A stretch of DNA of 64,000 nucleotides from Chitinophagaceae bacterium (GCA_014379345.1 JACMLY010000079.1:26353-90352), one strand, 5' to 3'. Positions 1 to 9,867 are shown, counted from the stretch's first letter. Translations and numbers: made by a program. The notes: generated by a model not told the origin, from the sequence alone.

Positions 1-2487
1 ACGAGCCGGAACGTTCGGTTTGAAAGCGATATGATGCGGATGAATTATACGTCTGCCGCATTGCAACAGGCGGAAAAGGAGTTGAATGATATAAATGCCT
101 ATGCATTACAATCAATATACCTGGTTTCATCAGGAAAGAATCTGAATGACGCATTGATCAATAACGAAAAAGCCATCCGTACTGTAGAAGTGCTCAGGCA
201 AAAAAATATTGTCACCAAATATTCAGGGGTTTCTTCACTGATCATCTCTGATTCATTACAAAAGATCAGAATTGAGAAATGGAGAACGTATTGGACGCCT
301 CAAAAGAAACAGGACGTGCTGACCGCACTTAGGCAGGAAGGAATTATGTTGAAATACAATCCTGGCGCTTTCGAAGGATTCAGAAATCTTATTGATACAG
401 TTTATACGCCCGGAGAAACCGAAGCTACCAGAAAGATACGCTTTGTCTTTCTCAATGATTTTATAACAGAGAAAGAGGATAAAGCAACAGTAGTAACGAT
501 GCTGAAAGTAGACCGGAATAATAAACAGTTGGTGTATGAGGCCTTTGATGCAAACAGTGATGTAACAGTGGTTGATAAGCAATACCTCGCCGGCAGGCTC
601 GTTGAAATCGTAAAGCTCGATTTTGCCAGCATCGCAATAATGTCTGCGGTACTCGTGTTTACTGTATTGCTGATTTCTTTCGGGCGCATAGAACTGGCGC
701 TGGTGTCATTTATTCCTATGTTCATAACCTGGATATGGATACTGGGCATCATGGGTCTATTTGGCATTCCATTCAATATCGTCAATATCATTATTTCCAC
801 GCTGATCTTCGGCTTAGGCGATGATTATAGTTTATTCATCATGGATGGATTGCTCAAGGAATATAAAACAGGAAAGAAGAACCTGGATTCTTACAAATCT
901 TCGATCTTTCTTTCTGCTATCACCACGTTAGTGGGATTGGGTGTATTGATATTTGCAAAACATCCCGCACTGCAATCAATAGCCCTCATAGCCATCATAG
1001 GGATTACCTGCGTAGTGCTGATGTCGCAGATCCTGATCCCTTTCTTCTTTCATATTCTTATTAAAAACAGAACGCAAAAAAAGCGTTTTCCCTGGACTTT
1101 TTCGGGATTATTGAAATCGGTTTTTGCGTTTAGCTATTTTATGGCTGGATGCATCTTACTAACTGTTGCAGGGTTGATCGTCATTAAGTTTAATCCATTT
1201 AATAAATCTGCAGGTAAACTTATTTATCATACTATGCTCTCCAAATTTGCCTGGAGCCTTATGTATATTATGGGCAATGTAAAAAAGCAAATCTTTAATC
1301 CGCTTAACGAACAATTTAATACACCTGCGGTTATTGTTGCAAACCATCAATCCTTTCTCGATATTCTTGTAATGATCATGTTGCATCCCAAACTGGTATT
1401 GTTGACAAACAAATGGGTGTGGAATTCTCCTGTTTTTGGGTTTGTTGTGCGCATGGCAGATTATTACCCCGTAATGCAGGGCGCAGAACCAAGCATTGAT
1501 GCGTTAGAGGTAAAAGTGAAACAAGGATTTTCAATAGTTGTATTTCCTGAAGGAACACGATCTCCTGAAGGCAATATGAAAAGGTTTCATAAAGGAGCTT
1601 TTTTCCTTGCTGAAAAAATGCAATTGGATATTTTGCCCATTGTTATTCATGGCACCGGATATACGATGACTAAAAATGATTTTTTATTAAAAGATGGTAC
1701 GGTTTCATTGCGGTTTTTACCCAGGATCAAACCAACTGAAACGCAATGGGGAGAAACATATGCGGAGAGGGCGAAAAAGATCGGCCGTTATTTTCGCGAA
1801 GAATTTAAAACGCTAAAAAAGCAAATAGAAACACCTGATTACTTCAGGGAGCAGCTTGTTTATAATTATATATACAAGGGGCCTGTGCTGGAATGGTATA
1901 TGAAAATAAAGATCAGGCTCGAAAAACAATATCGGGTATTTAACGAACTGGTTCCTGAACAAGGCAAAGTTCTGGATATTGGCTGTGGCTATGGATTTAT
2001 GTCGTACATGCTACATTTTATATCTGGTCAAAGGGTGATAACGGGCATAGACTATGATGAACAGAAAATTGCTACGGCCAGTCATTGCTTTAGTAAAGAT
2101 GAAAACATTCAGTTTACGTTTGCAGATGTGATGCAATATCCTTTTGAACAATATGATTCAATTATAATGAGTGATATCCTCCACTATCTCGGGCCAGAAC
2201 AGCAGAGACAGGTCATTGAAAAATCGATCGGTCATCTTTTACCCGGTGGAAATATTATCATCAGGGAAGGAAACAGTGATCTGGAGAGGAGGCATAAGGG
2301 TACAAAACTCAGTGAATTGTTTTCTACCAGGTTACTCGGATTTAATAAAACATCCGGAAATGGGCTATCATTTTTGTCAGGCAATCTGATCAAAGAGATT
2401 GCTAACGATCAACAATTGGCTTGCGTTGAACTGGACAATACTAAATTTACATCCAACATCATTTTTGTATTAAAAAAACATTTGTAG
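1..2487 (+). CDS. MMPL/RND-type exporter C-terminus fused to PlsC acyltransferase and SAM methyltransferase (5' truncated)
   Basis: The frame is open from base 1, so the start lies outside the window; the first ATG is at 31 and numbering below counts from it. Residues about 195-350 are a polytopic block containing a GLGDDYSLF motif like the fourth helix of MMPL/RND exporters. A further membrane segment (about 365-390) leads into a PlsC-type 1-acylglycerol-3-phosphate acyltransferase domain with NHQSFLD near 437 and FPEGTRS near 506. From about 640 a class I methyltransferase follows, with the SAM loop VLDIGCGYG near 647. Exporter and acyltransferase genes are usual in aryl-polyene/flexirubin clusters; having all three activities in one chain is notable. 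I infer lipid attachment and movement of the pigment at the inner membrane. The next gene starts 5 bp downstream. Confidence 0.85.
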   Translation, partial: TSRNVRFESDMMRMNYTSAALQQAEKELNDINAYALQSIYLVSSGKNLNDALINNEKAIRTVEVLRQKNIVTKYSGVSSLIISDSLQKIRIEKWRTYWTPQKKQDVLTALRQEGIMLKYNPGAFEGFRNLIDTVYTPGETEATRKIRFVFLNDFITEKEDKATVVTMLKVDRNNKQLVYEAFDANSDVTVVDKQYLAGRLVEIVKLDFASIAIMSAVLVFTVLLISFGRIELALVSFIPMFITWIWILGIMGLFGIPFNIVNIIISTLIFGLGDDYSLFIMDGLLKEYKTGKKNLDSYKSSIFLSAITTLVGLGVLIFAKHPALQSIALIAIIGITCVVLMSQILIPFFFHILIKNRTQKKRFPWTFSGLLKSVFAFSYFMAGCILLTVAGLIVIKFNPFNKSAGKLIYHTMLSKFAWSLMYIMGNVKKQIFNPLNEQFNTPAVIVANHQSFLDILVMIMLHPKLVLLTNKWVWNSPVFGFVVRMADYYPVMQGAEPSIDALEVKVKQGFSIVVFPEGTRSPEGNMKRFHKGAFFLAEKMQLDILPIVIHGTGYTMTKNDFLLKDGTVSLRFLPRIKPTETQWGETYAERAKKIGRYFREEFKTLKKQIETPDYFREQLVYNYIYKGPVLEWYMKIKIRLEKQYRVFNELVPEQGKVLDIGCGYGFMSYMLHFISGQRVITGIDYDEQKIATASHCFSKDENIQFTFADVMQYPFEQYDSIIMSDILHYLGPEQQRQVIEKSIGHLLPGGNIIIREGNSDLERRHKGTKLSELFSTRLLGFNKTSGNGLSFLSGNLIKEIANDQQLACVELDNTKFTSNIIFVLKKHL

Positions 2488-2492
2488 TAGTA

Positions 2493-4004
2493 ATGGAGCA
2501 GTTTGATGTACTGATTATAGGAAGTGGCATGGGCGGCTTGGTATGCGGAGCAATTCTCAGTATGGAGGGTTATAAGGTTTGCATTGTTGAAAAAAACAAA
2601 CAGCTCGGCGGGTGTTTGCAAACTTATGTACGTGACAGGGTGATCTTTGATTCCGGAGTGCATTATTTGGGCGGCCTCGATAAGGGCCAGAATCTATACC
2701 AGATTTTTAAATACCTGGGCTTGATGGATAAGCTCAAACTGCAGAAAATGGATGAAGATGTTTTCGACAAGATAGTTATTGACAATGATGAGAAGGAATA
2801 TGTCTATGCCCAGGGCTATGATAATTTCATAGCCAAACTGGTTGCTGATTTTCCTGATGAAAAAGATACTATCAGGCAATACTGCGATAAAATTAAAGAA
2901 GTCTGCAGCCGGTTTCCTTTATATAATCTAAGGTCGGGTGGGGATTATGACGAGAAGGCCGGGGTGCTGGAAATCGATACAAAAGGATATATAGACTCCA
3001 TTACCACTAACGAAAAATTGCGCGCTGTTTTGGCAGGAAATAACGCCCTGTATGCCGGAGAAGGGAACAAAACCCCATTTTATGTGCATGCCCTGATTTT
3101 AAACAGCTATATCGAAAGCTCTTATAAATGCGTTGATGGAGGGTCGCAGATCTCCAAAATATTGGCGAAACAAATTCGCGAGAACGGTGGTGTTATTCAT
3201 CGCAATGCGGAAGTGAAAAAAATTGTAGAAGAAAACGGAATAGTGATCTATGTACAACTTGCAAACGAAACCCGTATTTATGCCAGGGATTTTATATCAA
3301 ATATGCACCCTGTAAAAACCCTTGAGATAACCCAAAGCGACCATATCAGGATGGCATTTAGAAAAAGGTTAGGCGGCCTGGAGAACTCAATTTCTTCTTT
3401 TACCCTGAATATCGTCCTGAAAAAAAATTCTTTTAAATATTTCAAGTATAACTATTACGTTCATAACGAGGGTTGTGTCTGGACGGTTGGCCATTACACA
3501 CAGGAGAATTGGCCCCTGGGGTATGCACTGTTCTTATCAGCATCATCGCGAAGTCAGGAATACGCCGACGGTATGACCATATTGACCTATATGCGCTACA
3601 ATGAGGTAAAGCAATGGGAACACACATTCAATACAGTGTCTGATAGGGAAGACAGGGGTACCGCTTACGATGAATTTAAAAAACGTAAAGCCGAAATATT
3701 AATAGATAGCGTGGAAAAAAAATTCCCGGGTCTCAGGGATCATATTCGATCTTATTATACGGCTACCCCATTGTCATTCCGCGATTATATCGGAACTGAT
3801 GACGGTTCCTTATACGGCGTTGTAAAAGATTACAGGGATCCGCTGAAAACTTTCATATCTCCCCGTACAAAATTGCCAAATCTGTATTTTACAGGTCAAA
3901 ACCTCAACTTGCATGGTATATTGGGTGCAGCAATGAGTGGGTTGGTGACTTGTTCGGCATTTTTGAAAAATGATAGCTTAATTGAAAAAATTAGAAATGC
4001 GTAG
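2493..4004 (+). CDS. FAD-dependent phytoene desaturase/retinol saturase-like oxidoreductase
   Basis: The 503-residue product opens with a dinucleotide-binding motif, GSGMGGLVCGA, followed by a VEKN strand end and GGCLQTY, the layout of the CrtI/CrtISO/retinol-saturase group of flavin oxidoreductases. A C-terminal FAD-contact segment (YFTGQNLNLHGILGAAMSG) completes the fold. Family members desaturate, saturate or isomerise conjugated polyenes, so a polyene substrate is likely here, but the exact reaction cannot be read from sequence. The start is 5 bp after the preceding stop and the end overlaps the next gene by 8 bp, which places it firmly in the pigment operon. Confidence 0.85.
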   Translation: MEQFDVLIIGSGMGGLVCGAILSMEGYKVCIVEKNKQLGGCLQTYVRDRVIFDSGVHYLGGLDKGQNLYQIFKYLGLMDKLKLQKMDEDVFDKIVIDNDEKEYVYAQGYDNFIAKLVADFPDEKDTIRQYCDKIKEVCSRFPLYNLRSGGDYDEKAGVLEIDTKGYIDSITTNEKLRAVLAGNNALYAGEGNKTPFYVHALILNSYIESSYKCVDGGSQISKILAKQIRENGGVIHRNAEVKKIVEENGIVIYVQLANETRIYARDFISNMHPVKTLEITQSDHIRMAFRKRLGGLENSISSFTLNIVLKKNSFKYFKYNYYVHNEGCVWTVGHYTQENWPLGYALFLSASSRSQEYADGMTILTYMRYNEVKQWEHTFNTVSDREDRGTAYDEFKKRKAEILIDSVEKKFPGLRDHIRSYYTATPLSFRDYIGTDDGSLYGVVKDYRDPLKTFISPRTKLPNLYFTGQNLNLHGILGAAMSGLVTCSAFLKNDSLIEKIRNA

Positions 4005-5655
4005 AAGAAGAAAAGTCTGGAGATGGATGTTATATGCGTTGCTCTCTTTTTTGGGACTGCTGATCATTTTAGCTGTTTACCTCGCCATCGTAGCTATCGA
4101 TCATCCACCTAAACCAGTCGATACAAGTAGTTTACAATTGCAACGCAACGAACCCTCCCCTGGTTTTTATACAATAAAAAATAACTGGTTCCGCAAAAGC
4201 AATAGCGGCTTATATGAGCTCTATGTGGAGGGCGACGCATTTGAAAGAGGTGTCATCAATGGTAAACTTACAAAAGAATTGGTGCAACGGCAGGAAGATC
4301 ATTTCAATGAGCAGATCACCAGATTAGTCCCGTCCGCTTTTTATCGCCATTTTTTAAGGTATTTCATAGCGTGGTTTAACCGCAACCTGGATGACAATGT
4401 AGCGGAAGAGGACAAAGAGGAAATTTTTGGAGTAAGCCATGCGGCTTCAAAAAAGTATAATTATATCGGCTCTAATTATCAGCGGATTTTAAATTACCAT
4501 GCTGCCCACGATATTGGCCATGCATTACAGAGCATGGCGCTGGTTGGCTGTACATCGTTCGGCACCTGGGCATCCGACGATACTACTATGATCATTGGCC
4601 GCAACTTTGATTTTTATGTAGGAGATAAATTTGCGGAGGATAAGATCATCGCATTTTTTAATCCTTCAAAAGGGTATAAATACATGACGGTCACCTGGGG
4701 AGGATTTATTGGTGCCGTGTCAGGGATGAACGAAAAAGGTCTTACCGTAACCATTAATGCAGCCAAATCCGGTATGCCATCTGGTTCGGCTACACCCGTT
4801 TCACTGGTAGCCAGGGAAATTTTGCAATACGCCGGTAATATTGATGAGGCCCTGCAAATTGCAAAGAAGCGAAAAATGTTTGTATCCGAATCTTTTTTGG
4901 TGGGCTCGGCTGCTGACAACAAAGCGGTTGTTATAGAAAAAACACCCGGGGATATTGATGTATACGATCCGCATAAGAATTATATCGTCTGTTCAAATCA
5001 CTTTCAGAGCAAGGGCTTAAGCGAAACCAAACCCAATGTAGAACAGAGAAATGAAAGCGCTTCGGCGTATCGCTATCAGCGGGTAATGCAATTGATCGAT
5101 ACCAATCACAACACCATTCAGAAAACCATCTCGTTGTTGAGAGACCGGTATGGACTGAACGGCTCAAATATTGGAATGGGCAATGAAAAATCAATCAACC
5201 AGTTAATCGCTCATCATTCCATTGTATTTGAGCCCAAAAAACGATTAGTATGGGTTTCTTCCTCTCCCTGGCAACTGGGTAAATTTGTTGCGTACAACCT
5301 TAATAAAGTATTTGCAATGGATGGGTTGAAGGAAAACCGTGAAATCTGCGATTCGACGCTGACAATTCCTCCGGATTCTTTTTTATTGACCAGCGACTAT
5401 AAAAACTTTCTGCGTTTCTGGACCTACAAACAACTTATTGCCGATAAAAAAGATGTGAGCATCGATAGTCTTATCGCCAGCAATCCTGAATACTATCATA
5501 CTTATGTTTTGGCAGGAGACTATCTGTACCGCAAAGAAAAGTATGCACGTGCCAAACAGTATTACCAGCTGGCGCTTACGAAATTGATCGCCACGAAAAA
5601 GGAAGAAGCGCATATTAATAAGCAAATTGAAAACTGTACTCGTAAAGGGGGCTGA
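3997..5655 (+). CDS. C45-family Ntn-hydrolase/acyltransferase with N-terminal membrane anchor
   Basis: The ORF track starts at a TTG (3982). The ATG at 3997, inside an 8-bp overlap with the previous gene, is more plausible and gives 552 residues. A basic N-terminus and one strong hydrophobic helix (about 10-35) anchor the protein. The core resembles the acyl-CoA:6-aminopenicillanic-acid acyltransferase (peptidase C45) family. The sequence VGCTSFGTW supplies the expected nucleophile Cys (about residue 185), which in this family becomes N-terminal by self-cleavage. The last 60 residues look like a TPR helix pair. In flexirubin loci I infer a role in ester bond formation or cleavage between polyene acid and resorcinol; this is not proven by sequence. 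Confidence 0.75.
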   Translation: MRRRRKVWRWMLYALLSFLGLLIILAVYLAIVAIDHPPKPVDTSSLQLQRNEPSPGFYTIKNNWFRKSNSGLYELYVEGDAFERGVINGKLTKELVQRQEDHFNEQITRLVPSAFYRHFLRYFIAWFNRNLDDNVAEEDKEEIFGVSHAASKKYNYIGSNYQRILNYHAAHDIGHALQSMALVGCTSFGTWASDDTTMIIGRNFDFYVGDKFAEDKIIAFFNPSKGYKYMTVTWGGFIGAVSGMNEKGLTVTINAAKSGMPSGSATPVSLVAREILQYAGNIDEALQIAKKRKMFVSESFLVGSAADNKAVVIEKTPGDIDVYDPHKNYIVCSNHFQSKGLSETKPNVEQRNESASAYRYQRVMQLIDTNHNTIQKTISLLRDRYGLNGSNIGMGNEKSINQLIAHHSIVFEPKKRLVWVSSSPWQLGKFVAYNLNKVFAMDGLKENREICDSTLTIPPDSFLLTSDYKNFLRFWTYKQLIADKKDVSIDSLIASNPEYYHTYVLAGDYLYRKEKYARAKQYYQLALTKLIATKKEEAHINKQIENCTRKGG

Positions 5656-5657
5656 CC

Positions 5658-6035
5658 ATGATCATAGGTGTAGGAACCGATTTGATTGAAGTGGAGCGTG
5701 TTGCCGGCAAGATCAGTAAGGATGAAGGGTTTCGTGAATTGGTATTTACCGTGAGGGAGATCGCTTACTGCGAAGCAAAGGCCAACAAGTTTCAACATTA
5801 TGCAGCAAGATTTGCGGCAAAGGAAGCATTTCTAAAAGCCATTGGAACAGGATGGATAAGCGGAATTGCTTTTAATGAGATTGAAATTACAAATGATCAG
5901 GAGGGGAAGCCTTCTCTTAAACTGATAGGTGCTACTTTAAAATTTCTGGAAACTCGTGGCATTTGTAGAATATGGGTATCCCTATCTCATCTTTCAACCA
6001 TTTCTTCGGCAGTCGTAATCATAGAAAAAGAATAA
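5658..6035 (+). CDS. acpS: Holo-[acyl-carrier-protein] synthase (4'-phosphopantetheinyl transferase)
   Basis: The 125-residue length is normal for AcpS. The N-terminal GVGTDLIEVERV carries the Mg-binding Asp, and RFAAKEAFLKAIGTG is the family signature with the second acidic ligand. The enzyme moves phosphopantetheine from CoA to a Ser of an acyl carrier protein. It starts 2 bp after the C45 gene. Two carrier proteins lie downstream in the same block, so a cluster-specific activator is likely, although it could also serve the fatty-acid ACP if it is the genome's only copy. Confidence 0.93.
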   Translation: MIIGVGTDLIEVERVAGKISKDEGFRELVFTVREIAYCEAKANKFQHYAARFAAKEAFLKAIGTGWISGIAFNEIEITNDQEGKPSLKLIGATLKFLETRGICRIWVSLSHLSTISSAVVIIEKE

Positions 6036-6067
6036 GGGCGGGGCCGATAAAAGATGAAATAAAATAT

Positions 6068-7360
6068 ATGCAATCCTCTCTGTCACAATATCAGACAAAT
6101 ACCGACATCGATAAAATGCAGCAACTGAAGCTGCATTCCCTGCTCAGATATCTGGGGCAGTCATCCCCGTTTTATCGTGAATTATTTGCTACCTACAACG
6201 TCGATCTGGCCACCATCAGAACAATTGAAGATCTGCGCAATATCCCTACAACCGGAAAAGAGGATCTTCAACAGCGCAACAATGATTTCATCTGCGTACC
6301 TAAACATAAAATTATTGAGTACACGTCCACCTCAGGCACATTAGGGGCGCCCGTCACTGTTGCCCTAACGGAAAATGACCTGCTTCGACTGGCCGAAAAT
6401 GAGTACGCCTCTTTTGTGTGTGCCGACGGATCGGCCAGGGATATCTATCAGTTAATGCTTACGCTTGACCGTCAGTTCATGGCTGGTATGGCATACTATT
6501 CAGGGATCCGAAAACTTGGCGCGGGGATCATCCGCATAGGACCAGGAGTACCCTCACTGCAGTGGCAAACCATTTTACGTCTTGAGCCGACCGCCATCGT
6601 AGCGGTGCCTTCCTTTATTATCAAACTCATTGCCTACGCAAAAGAACACGGCATTGATCTCAATCAGTCTTCCGTTAGAAAAGCAATCTGTATTGGAGAG
6701 AATATCCGTAACACGGACTTTTCGCTGAATATTTTGGGCAGAAGAATAACCGAAGCCTGGAAGCTACGGCTTTACTCAACCTATGCCAGCACTGAAATGC
6801 AAACGGCTTTTACAGAATGCGGTGCTGGAAGAGGGGGACATCTGAATCCGGAGCTATTGATCGTTGAACTTCTCGATCAAAACAATCAACCGGTCGGGGC
6901 GGGAGAGCCGGGAGAAGTGACGGTCACTACGCTCGGCGTTGAGGGAATGCCCTTGCTCAGGTACAAAACCGGCGATATTTGTATGTATTCAGATGAAGCC
7001 TGTTCCTGCGGCCGGATATCTCTGCGCTTATCGCCCGTGCTTGGTCGTAAAAAGCAAATGATCAAATTCAAGGGTACCACATTGTATCCTCCCGCACTGT
7101 TCGATCTGCTCAATGAGATGGAGGAAGTTCTTGATTATGTGGCCGAAGTATATAGCAACGAGTTAGGGATGGATGAAGTGCTGTTGTACCTGCTGCCGCA
7201 AAATAGTACCGACGAAACAGATAGAAGGATCCGTGCATATTTGCAAGCCAGGCTCAGGGTGAGCCCGCATATTCAGTATGTAAGTCCTGCAGAAATGCAG
7301 AAGCTCCAGTTCCCCGAAGTGGGGCGAAAAGCAGTGAGATTTATTGACCGTCGCCGATAG
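6068..7360 (+). CDS. PaaK-like AMP-forming aryl-CoA/ACP ligase
   Basis: The ORF opens at 5972, but that region overlaps acpS in another frame. The ATG at 6068 follows acpS by 32 bp and gives 430 residues, normal for the phenylacetate-CoA ligase family. Visible motifs are the phosphate-binding STSGTLGAPV, the adenylate-site YASTEM, the acid-rich YKTGDI and a CSCGR segment near the hinge, typical of PaaK-type proteins. The reaction is ATP-dependent activation of an aromatic acid. With an aromatic ammonia-lyase next door, 4-hydroxycinnamate is the likely substrate, loaded to CoA or directly to an ACP (inference). Confidence 0.85.
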   Translation: MQSSLSQYQTNTDIDKMQQLKLHSLLRYLGQSSPFYRELFATYNVDLATIRTIEDLRNIPTTGKEDLQQRNNDFICVPKHKIIEYTSTSGTLGAPVTVALTENDLLRLAENEYASFVCADGSARDIYQLMLTLDRQFMAGMAYYSGIRKLGAGIIRIGPGVPSLQWQTILRLEPTAIVAVPSFIIKLIAYAKEHGIDLNQSSVRKAICIGENIRNTDFSLNILGRRITEAWKLRLYSTYASTEMQTAFTECGAGRGGHLNPELLIVELLDQNNQPVGAGEPGEVTVTTLGVEGMPLLRYKTGDICMYSDEACSCGRISLRLSPVLGRKKQMIKFKGTTLYPPALFDLLNEMEEVLDYVAEVYSNELGMDEVLLYLLPQNSTDETDRRIRAYLQARLRVSPHIQYVSPAEMQKLQFPEVGRKAVRFIDRRR

Positions 7361-7427
7361 TTTTTTTAACGGTCAATAAAAACTCTTATTACTTAGGAAT
7401 CACCACAATAATTTGGCTGGTTTACAT

Positions 7428-7435
7428 TATTTTTG
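7428..7435 (+). promoter_or_regulatory. Candidate -7 element (TAnnTTTG) before the ammonia-lyase gene
   Basis: The 94-bp gap before the lyase is one of the few real gaps in the pigment block. It contains TATTTTTG, an exact match to the Bacteroidota -7 consensus, 19 bp before the ATG. No TTG or TTTG sits at the proper 19-21 nt distance upstream (the nearest TTTG is 12 nt away), so this is at best an internal promoter with a poor -33 box. Confidence 0.3.
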
Positions 7436-7454
7436 ACCACTTTAACCTCGTGTT

Positions 7455-9086
7455 ATGATATCAATTGCTGAACGGCCATTAACGTTAAATGAGTGCAGAG
7501 AGATCTTATTCAAGGATGAACAAATTTCCCTTTCGGGTTCAGCCTTGAAAAAAGTAAGTGAAAGCCATTCGTTCCTGCAATCTTTCTCTAAGAACAAGCT
7601 TATTTACGGCATTAATACCGGCTTTGGCCCAATGGCCCAATACAAGATCAGCGATGAAAACCTGATAGAACTTCAGTATAATCTTATCCGCAGTCATTGC
7701 TCAGGTAGTGGTAAACTCTTATCACCTGTTTTGATCAAGGCACTGATGATAGCCCGTTTAAACAGTTTAATGCAGGGTTATTCAGGTGTACATACGGAAG
7801 TGGTGGAATTGCTGGCCACCCTGATCAACCGAAATGTTCATCCCTGTATTTACGAACATGGCGGTGTTGGCGCCAGCGGCGACCTGATCCAGCTAGCTCA
7901 CCTTGCACTTGTGCTCATCGGCGAAGGAGAGGTTTTTTACCAGGATAAGGTTCAACCCACAGAAAATGTATTCGAACAATTACAGATAAAGCCTCTTGCT
8001 ATTCATATTCGTGAGGGGTTGGCTATTTTAAACGGCACTTCAGCCATGACAGGCATTGGCCTTGTAAATATTCTTCAAGCCAAAAAACTACTGGCATGGT
8101 CAGTAACCCTTTCTGCCATGACGAATGAGGTAATGGAAGCTTACGACGATCATTTTTCTTATGAATTGAATATCGTAAAAAAACATATAGGTCAAAATAG
8201 GATTGCTGGTGTAATGAGAGAGATGTTAACCGATAGTAACATGATACGCAATCGGTCACAGCATTTGTACCGCTCTGAAAATATCGAACAGAATGTTTTT
8301 GAGGACAAGGTGCAGGAATATTATTCACTGCGATGTGTAAGCCAGGTACTGGGTCCTATTTATGATACCATTCACCAGGCCGAAAAAGTAGTGGTGGACG
8401 AGCTGAATTCAGTCAATGATAACCCGATCATCGATAAGGCTAATGACAATATTTTTCATGGCGGAAATTTTCATGGTGACTATGTGGCCCTGGAAATGGA
8501 CAAGCTGAAAATGGCCATTACCAAATTATCCATGCTGGCGGAACGTCAACTCAATTTTCTTCTCAACGATAAGCTTAATAACAAGTTTCCACCTTTTATA
8601 AATATGGGAACTCTGGGACTCAATTTCGGTATACAGGGTATGCAGTTTACGGCTACTTCTACCGTGGCTGAAAACCAAACGCTTTCATTCCCCATGTATG
8701 TTCATAGCATTCCAAATAACAACGATAACCAGGATATTGTAAGCATGGGCTGCAATGCTGCCAACCTTACAAAAAAAGTCATCGAAAATTCATTTGAAGT
8801 GCTGGCAATTGAAATGACTGCTATTCTGCAGGCCATTGATTATCTCGACTGCACATCCCGCTTGTCTGGTTTCACAAAAACGATTTACGAAAATATAAGG
8901 GAAATCATTCCTGTACAGGTCGAAGATAAGGCCAGATACAAGGAACTAAGGCAGGTAAAACACCATCTCGAAACTGTTGACCCGCTTTTGTCTGGTAAAA
9001 TAGACGTTGATACTCCAACTCCTGCCATTTCATTGATGGAAATATTTAATAATGAATTGTCGCATTCCGTTCAAACCAAGGGTTAA
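7455..9086 (+). CDS. Aromatic amino acid (tyrosine/histidine) ammonia-lyase, MIO family
   Basis: The 543-residue product has the self-cyclising Ala-Ser-Gly (A140-S141-G142, in GVGASGDL) that forms the MIO cofactor, plus YGINTGFGP and the SVNDNPI segment of the HAL/TAL/PAL family. The enzyme removes ammonia from an aromatic amino acid. In aryl-polyene and flexirubin loci the family member makes 4-coumarate from tyrosine, which fits the adjoining ligase. The selectivity region reads RSHCSG. Histidine lyases can also have Ser-His here, so substrate is assigned from context rather than motif. No other histidine-degradation gene is nearby. Confidence 0.85.
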   Translation: MISIAERPLTLNECREILFKDEQISLSGSALKKVSESHSFLQSFSKNKLIYGINTGFGPMAQYKISDENLIELQYNLIRSHCSGSGKLLSPVLIKALMIARLNSLMQGYSGVHTEVVELLATLINRNVHPCIYEHGGVGASGDLIQLAHLALVLIGEGEVFYQDKVQPTENVFEQLQIKPLAIHIREGLAILNGTSAMTGIGLVNILQAKKLLAWSVTLSAMTNEVMEAYDDHFSYELNIVKKHIGQNRIAGVMREMLTDSNMIRNRSQHLYRSENIEQNVFEDKVQEYYSLRCVSQVLGPIYDTIHQAEKVVVDELNSVNDNPIIDKANDNIFHGGNFHGDYVALEMDKLKMAITKLSMLAERQLNFLLNDKLNNKFPPFINMGTLGLNFGIQGMQFTATSTVAENQTLSFPMYVHSIPNNNDNQDIVSMGCNAANLTKKVIENSFEVLAIEMTAILQAIDYLDCTSRLSGFTKTIYENIREIIPVQVEDKARYKELRQVKHHLETVDPLLSGKIDVDTPTPAISLMEIFNNELSHSVQTKG

Positions 9087-9095
9087 TATAAATTC

Positions 9096-9827
9096 ATGAA
9101 ATGTGCATTAGTTACTGGAGGATCTCGGGGAATTGGCCGGGCGGTTTGTTTGAAGCTAGCCGGTATGGGATACCACATATTGGTAAATTATAAATCGAAT
9201 GAAACGGAAGCTGCCAAAACTTTGTCACTGATAAATGAAAAAGGAGGCAGTGGAGAATTGTTGAGATTTGACGTGTCTGACAAAAATGATATTCAAAAAG
9301 TACTGGGAGGATGGATCGAGGCCAATGCAGATAATCTTATTGAAGTGCTGGTTAACAATGCCGGAATTAAAGAAGACGGATTATTGATGTGGATGAAAGA
9401 TGCGCAGTGGGACAACGTTATAAGGACAAGCCTCGACGGTTTTTTTTACGTTACCCGGTTGGTTTTGAACGGAGGGATGCTCTTAAAAAAGTATGGACGT
9501 ATTATCAATATTGTTTCTCTTTCGGGTTTAAAAGGGCTGCCCGGTCAAACCAATTACTCGGCTGCGAAAGCCGGGGTGATCGGTGCAACCAAGGCGCTGG
9601 CACAGGAGGTGGGTAGAAGGGGGATTACAGTAAATGCTGTTGCTCCGGGATTTATCAAGACCGATATGACGGTGGCGTTGAATGAGAAAGAAATGAAAGC
9701 CATGATACCGGTCCAACGGTTTGGGGAACCTGAGGAGGTAGCTCATGCGGTAGGGTTTCTTGCCTCGCCAGATGCATCTTATATAACTGCTGAGGTATTG
9801 TCTATTAATGGCGGATTATATTCCTGA
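9096..9827 (+). CDS. fabG: 3-oxoacyl-ACP reductase (SDR family)
   Basis: This 243-residue classical short-chain dehydrogenase has the NADP-binding TGGSRGIGRAV, NNAG, and the Ser-Tyr-Lys catalytic set in IVSLSG and YSAAK. The length and the C-terminal VLSINGGLYS match FabG. The reaction is reduction of 3-oxoacyl-ACP to 3-hydroxyacyl-ACP. It starts 9 bp after the lyase. As the only ketoreductase in the block it should act in every extension cycle of the polyene, feeding the dehydratase pair. Confidence 0.92.
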   Translation: MKCALVTGGSRGIGRAVCLKLAGMGYHILVNYKSNETEAAKTLSLINEKGGSGELLRFDVSDKNDIQKVLGGWIEANADNLIEVLVNNAGIKEDGLLMWMKDAQWDNVIRTSLDGFFYVTRLVLNGGMLLKKYGRIINIVSLSGLKGLPGQTNYSAAKAGVIGATKALAQEVGRRGITVNAVAPGFIKTDMTVALNEKEMKAMIPVQRFGEPEEVAHAVGFLASPDASYITAEVLSINGGLYS

Positions 9828-9867
9828 TATTGAATTTTAATTTTAAAAATAAAGAGTGAGATTTCAT

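Noticed and set aside
7455-9086. Histidine ammonia-lyase of histidine degradation (hutH)
   Set aside because: MIO motifs fit the whole family, no hut genes are adjacent, and the gene sits in a pigment operon next to an aryl ligase; an aromatic starter-supplying role is more likely.
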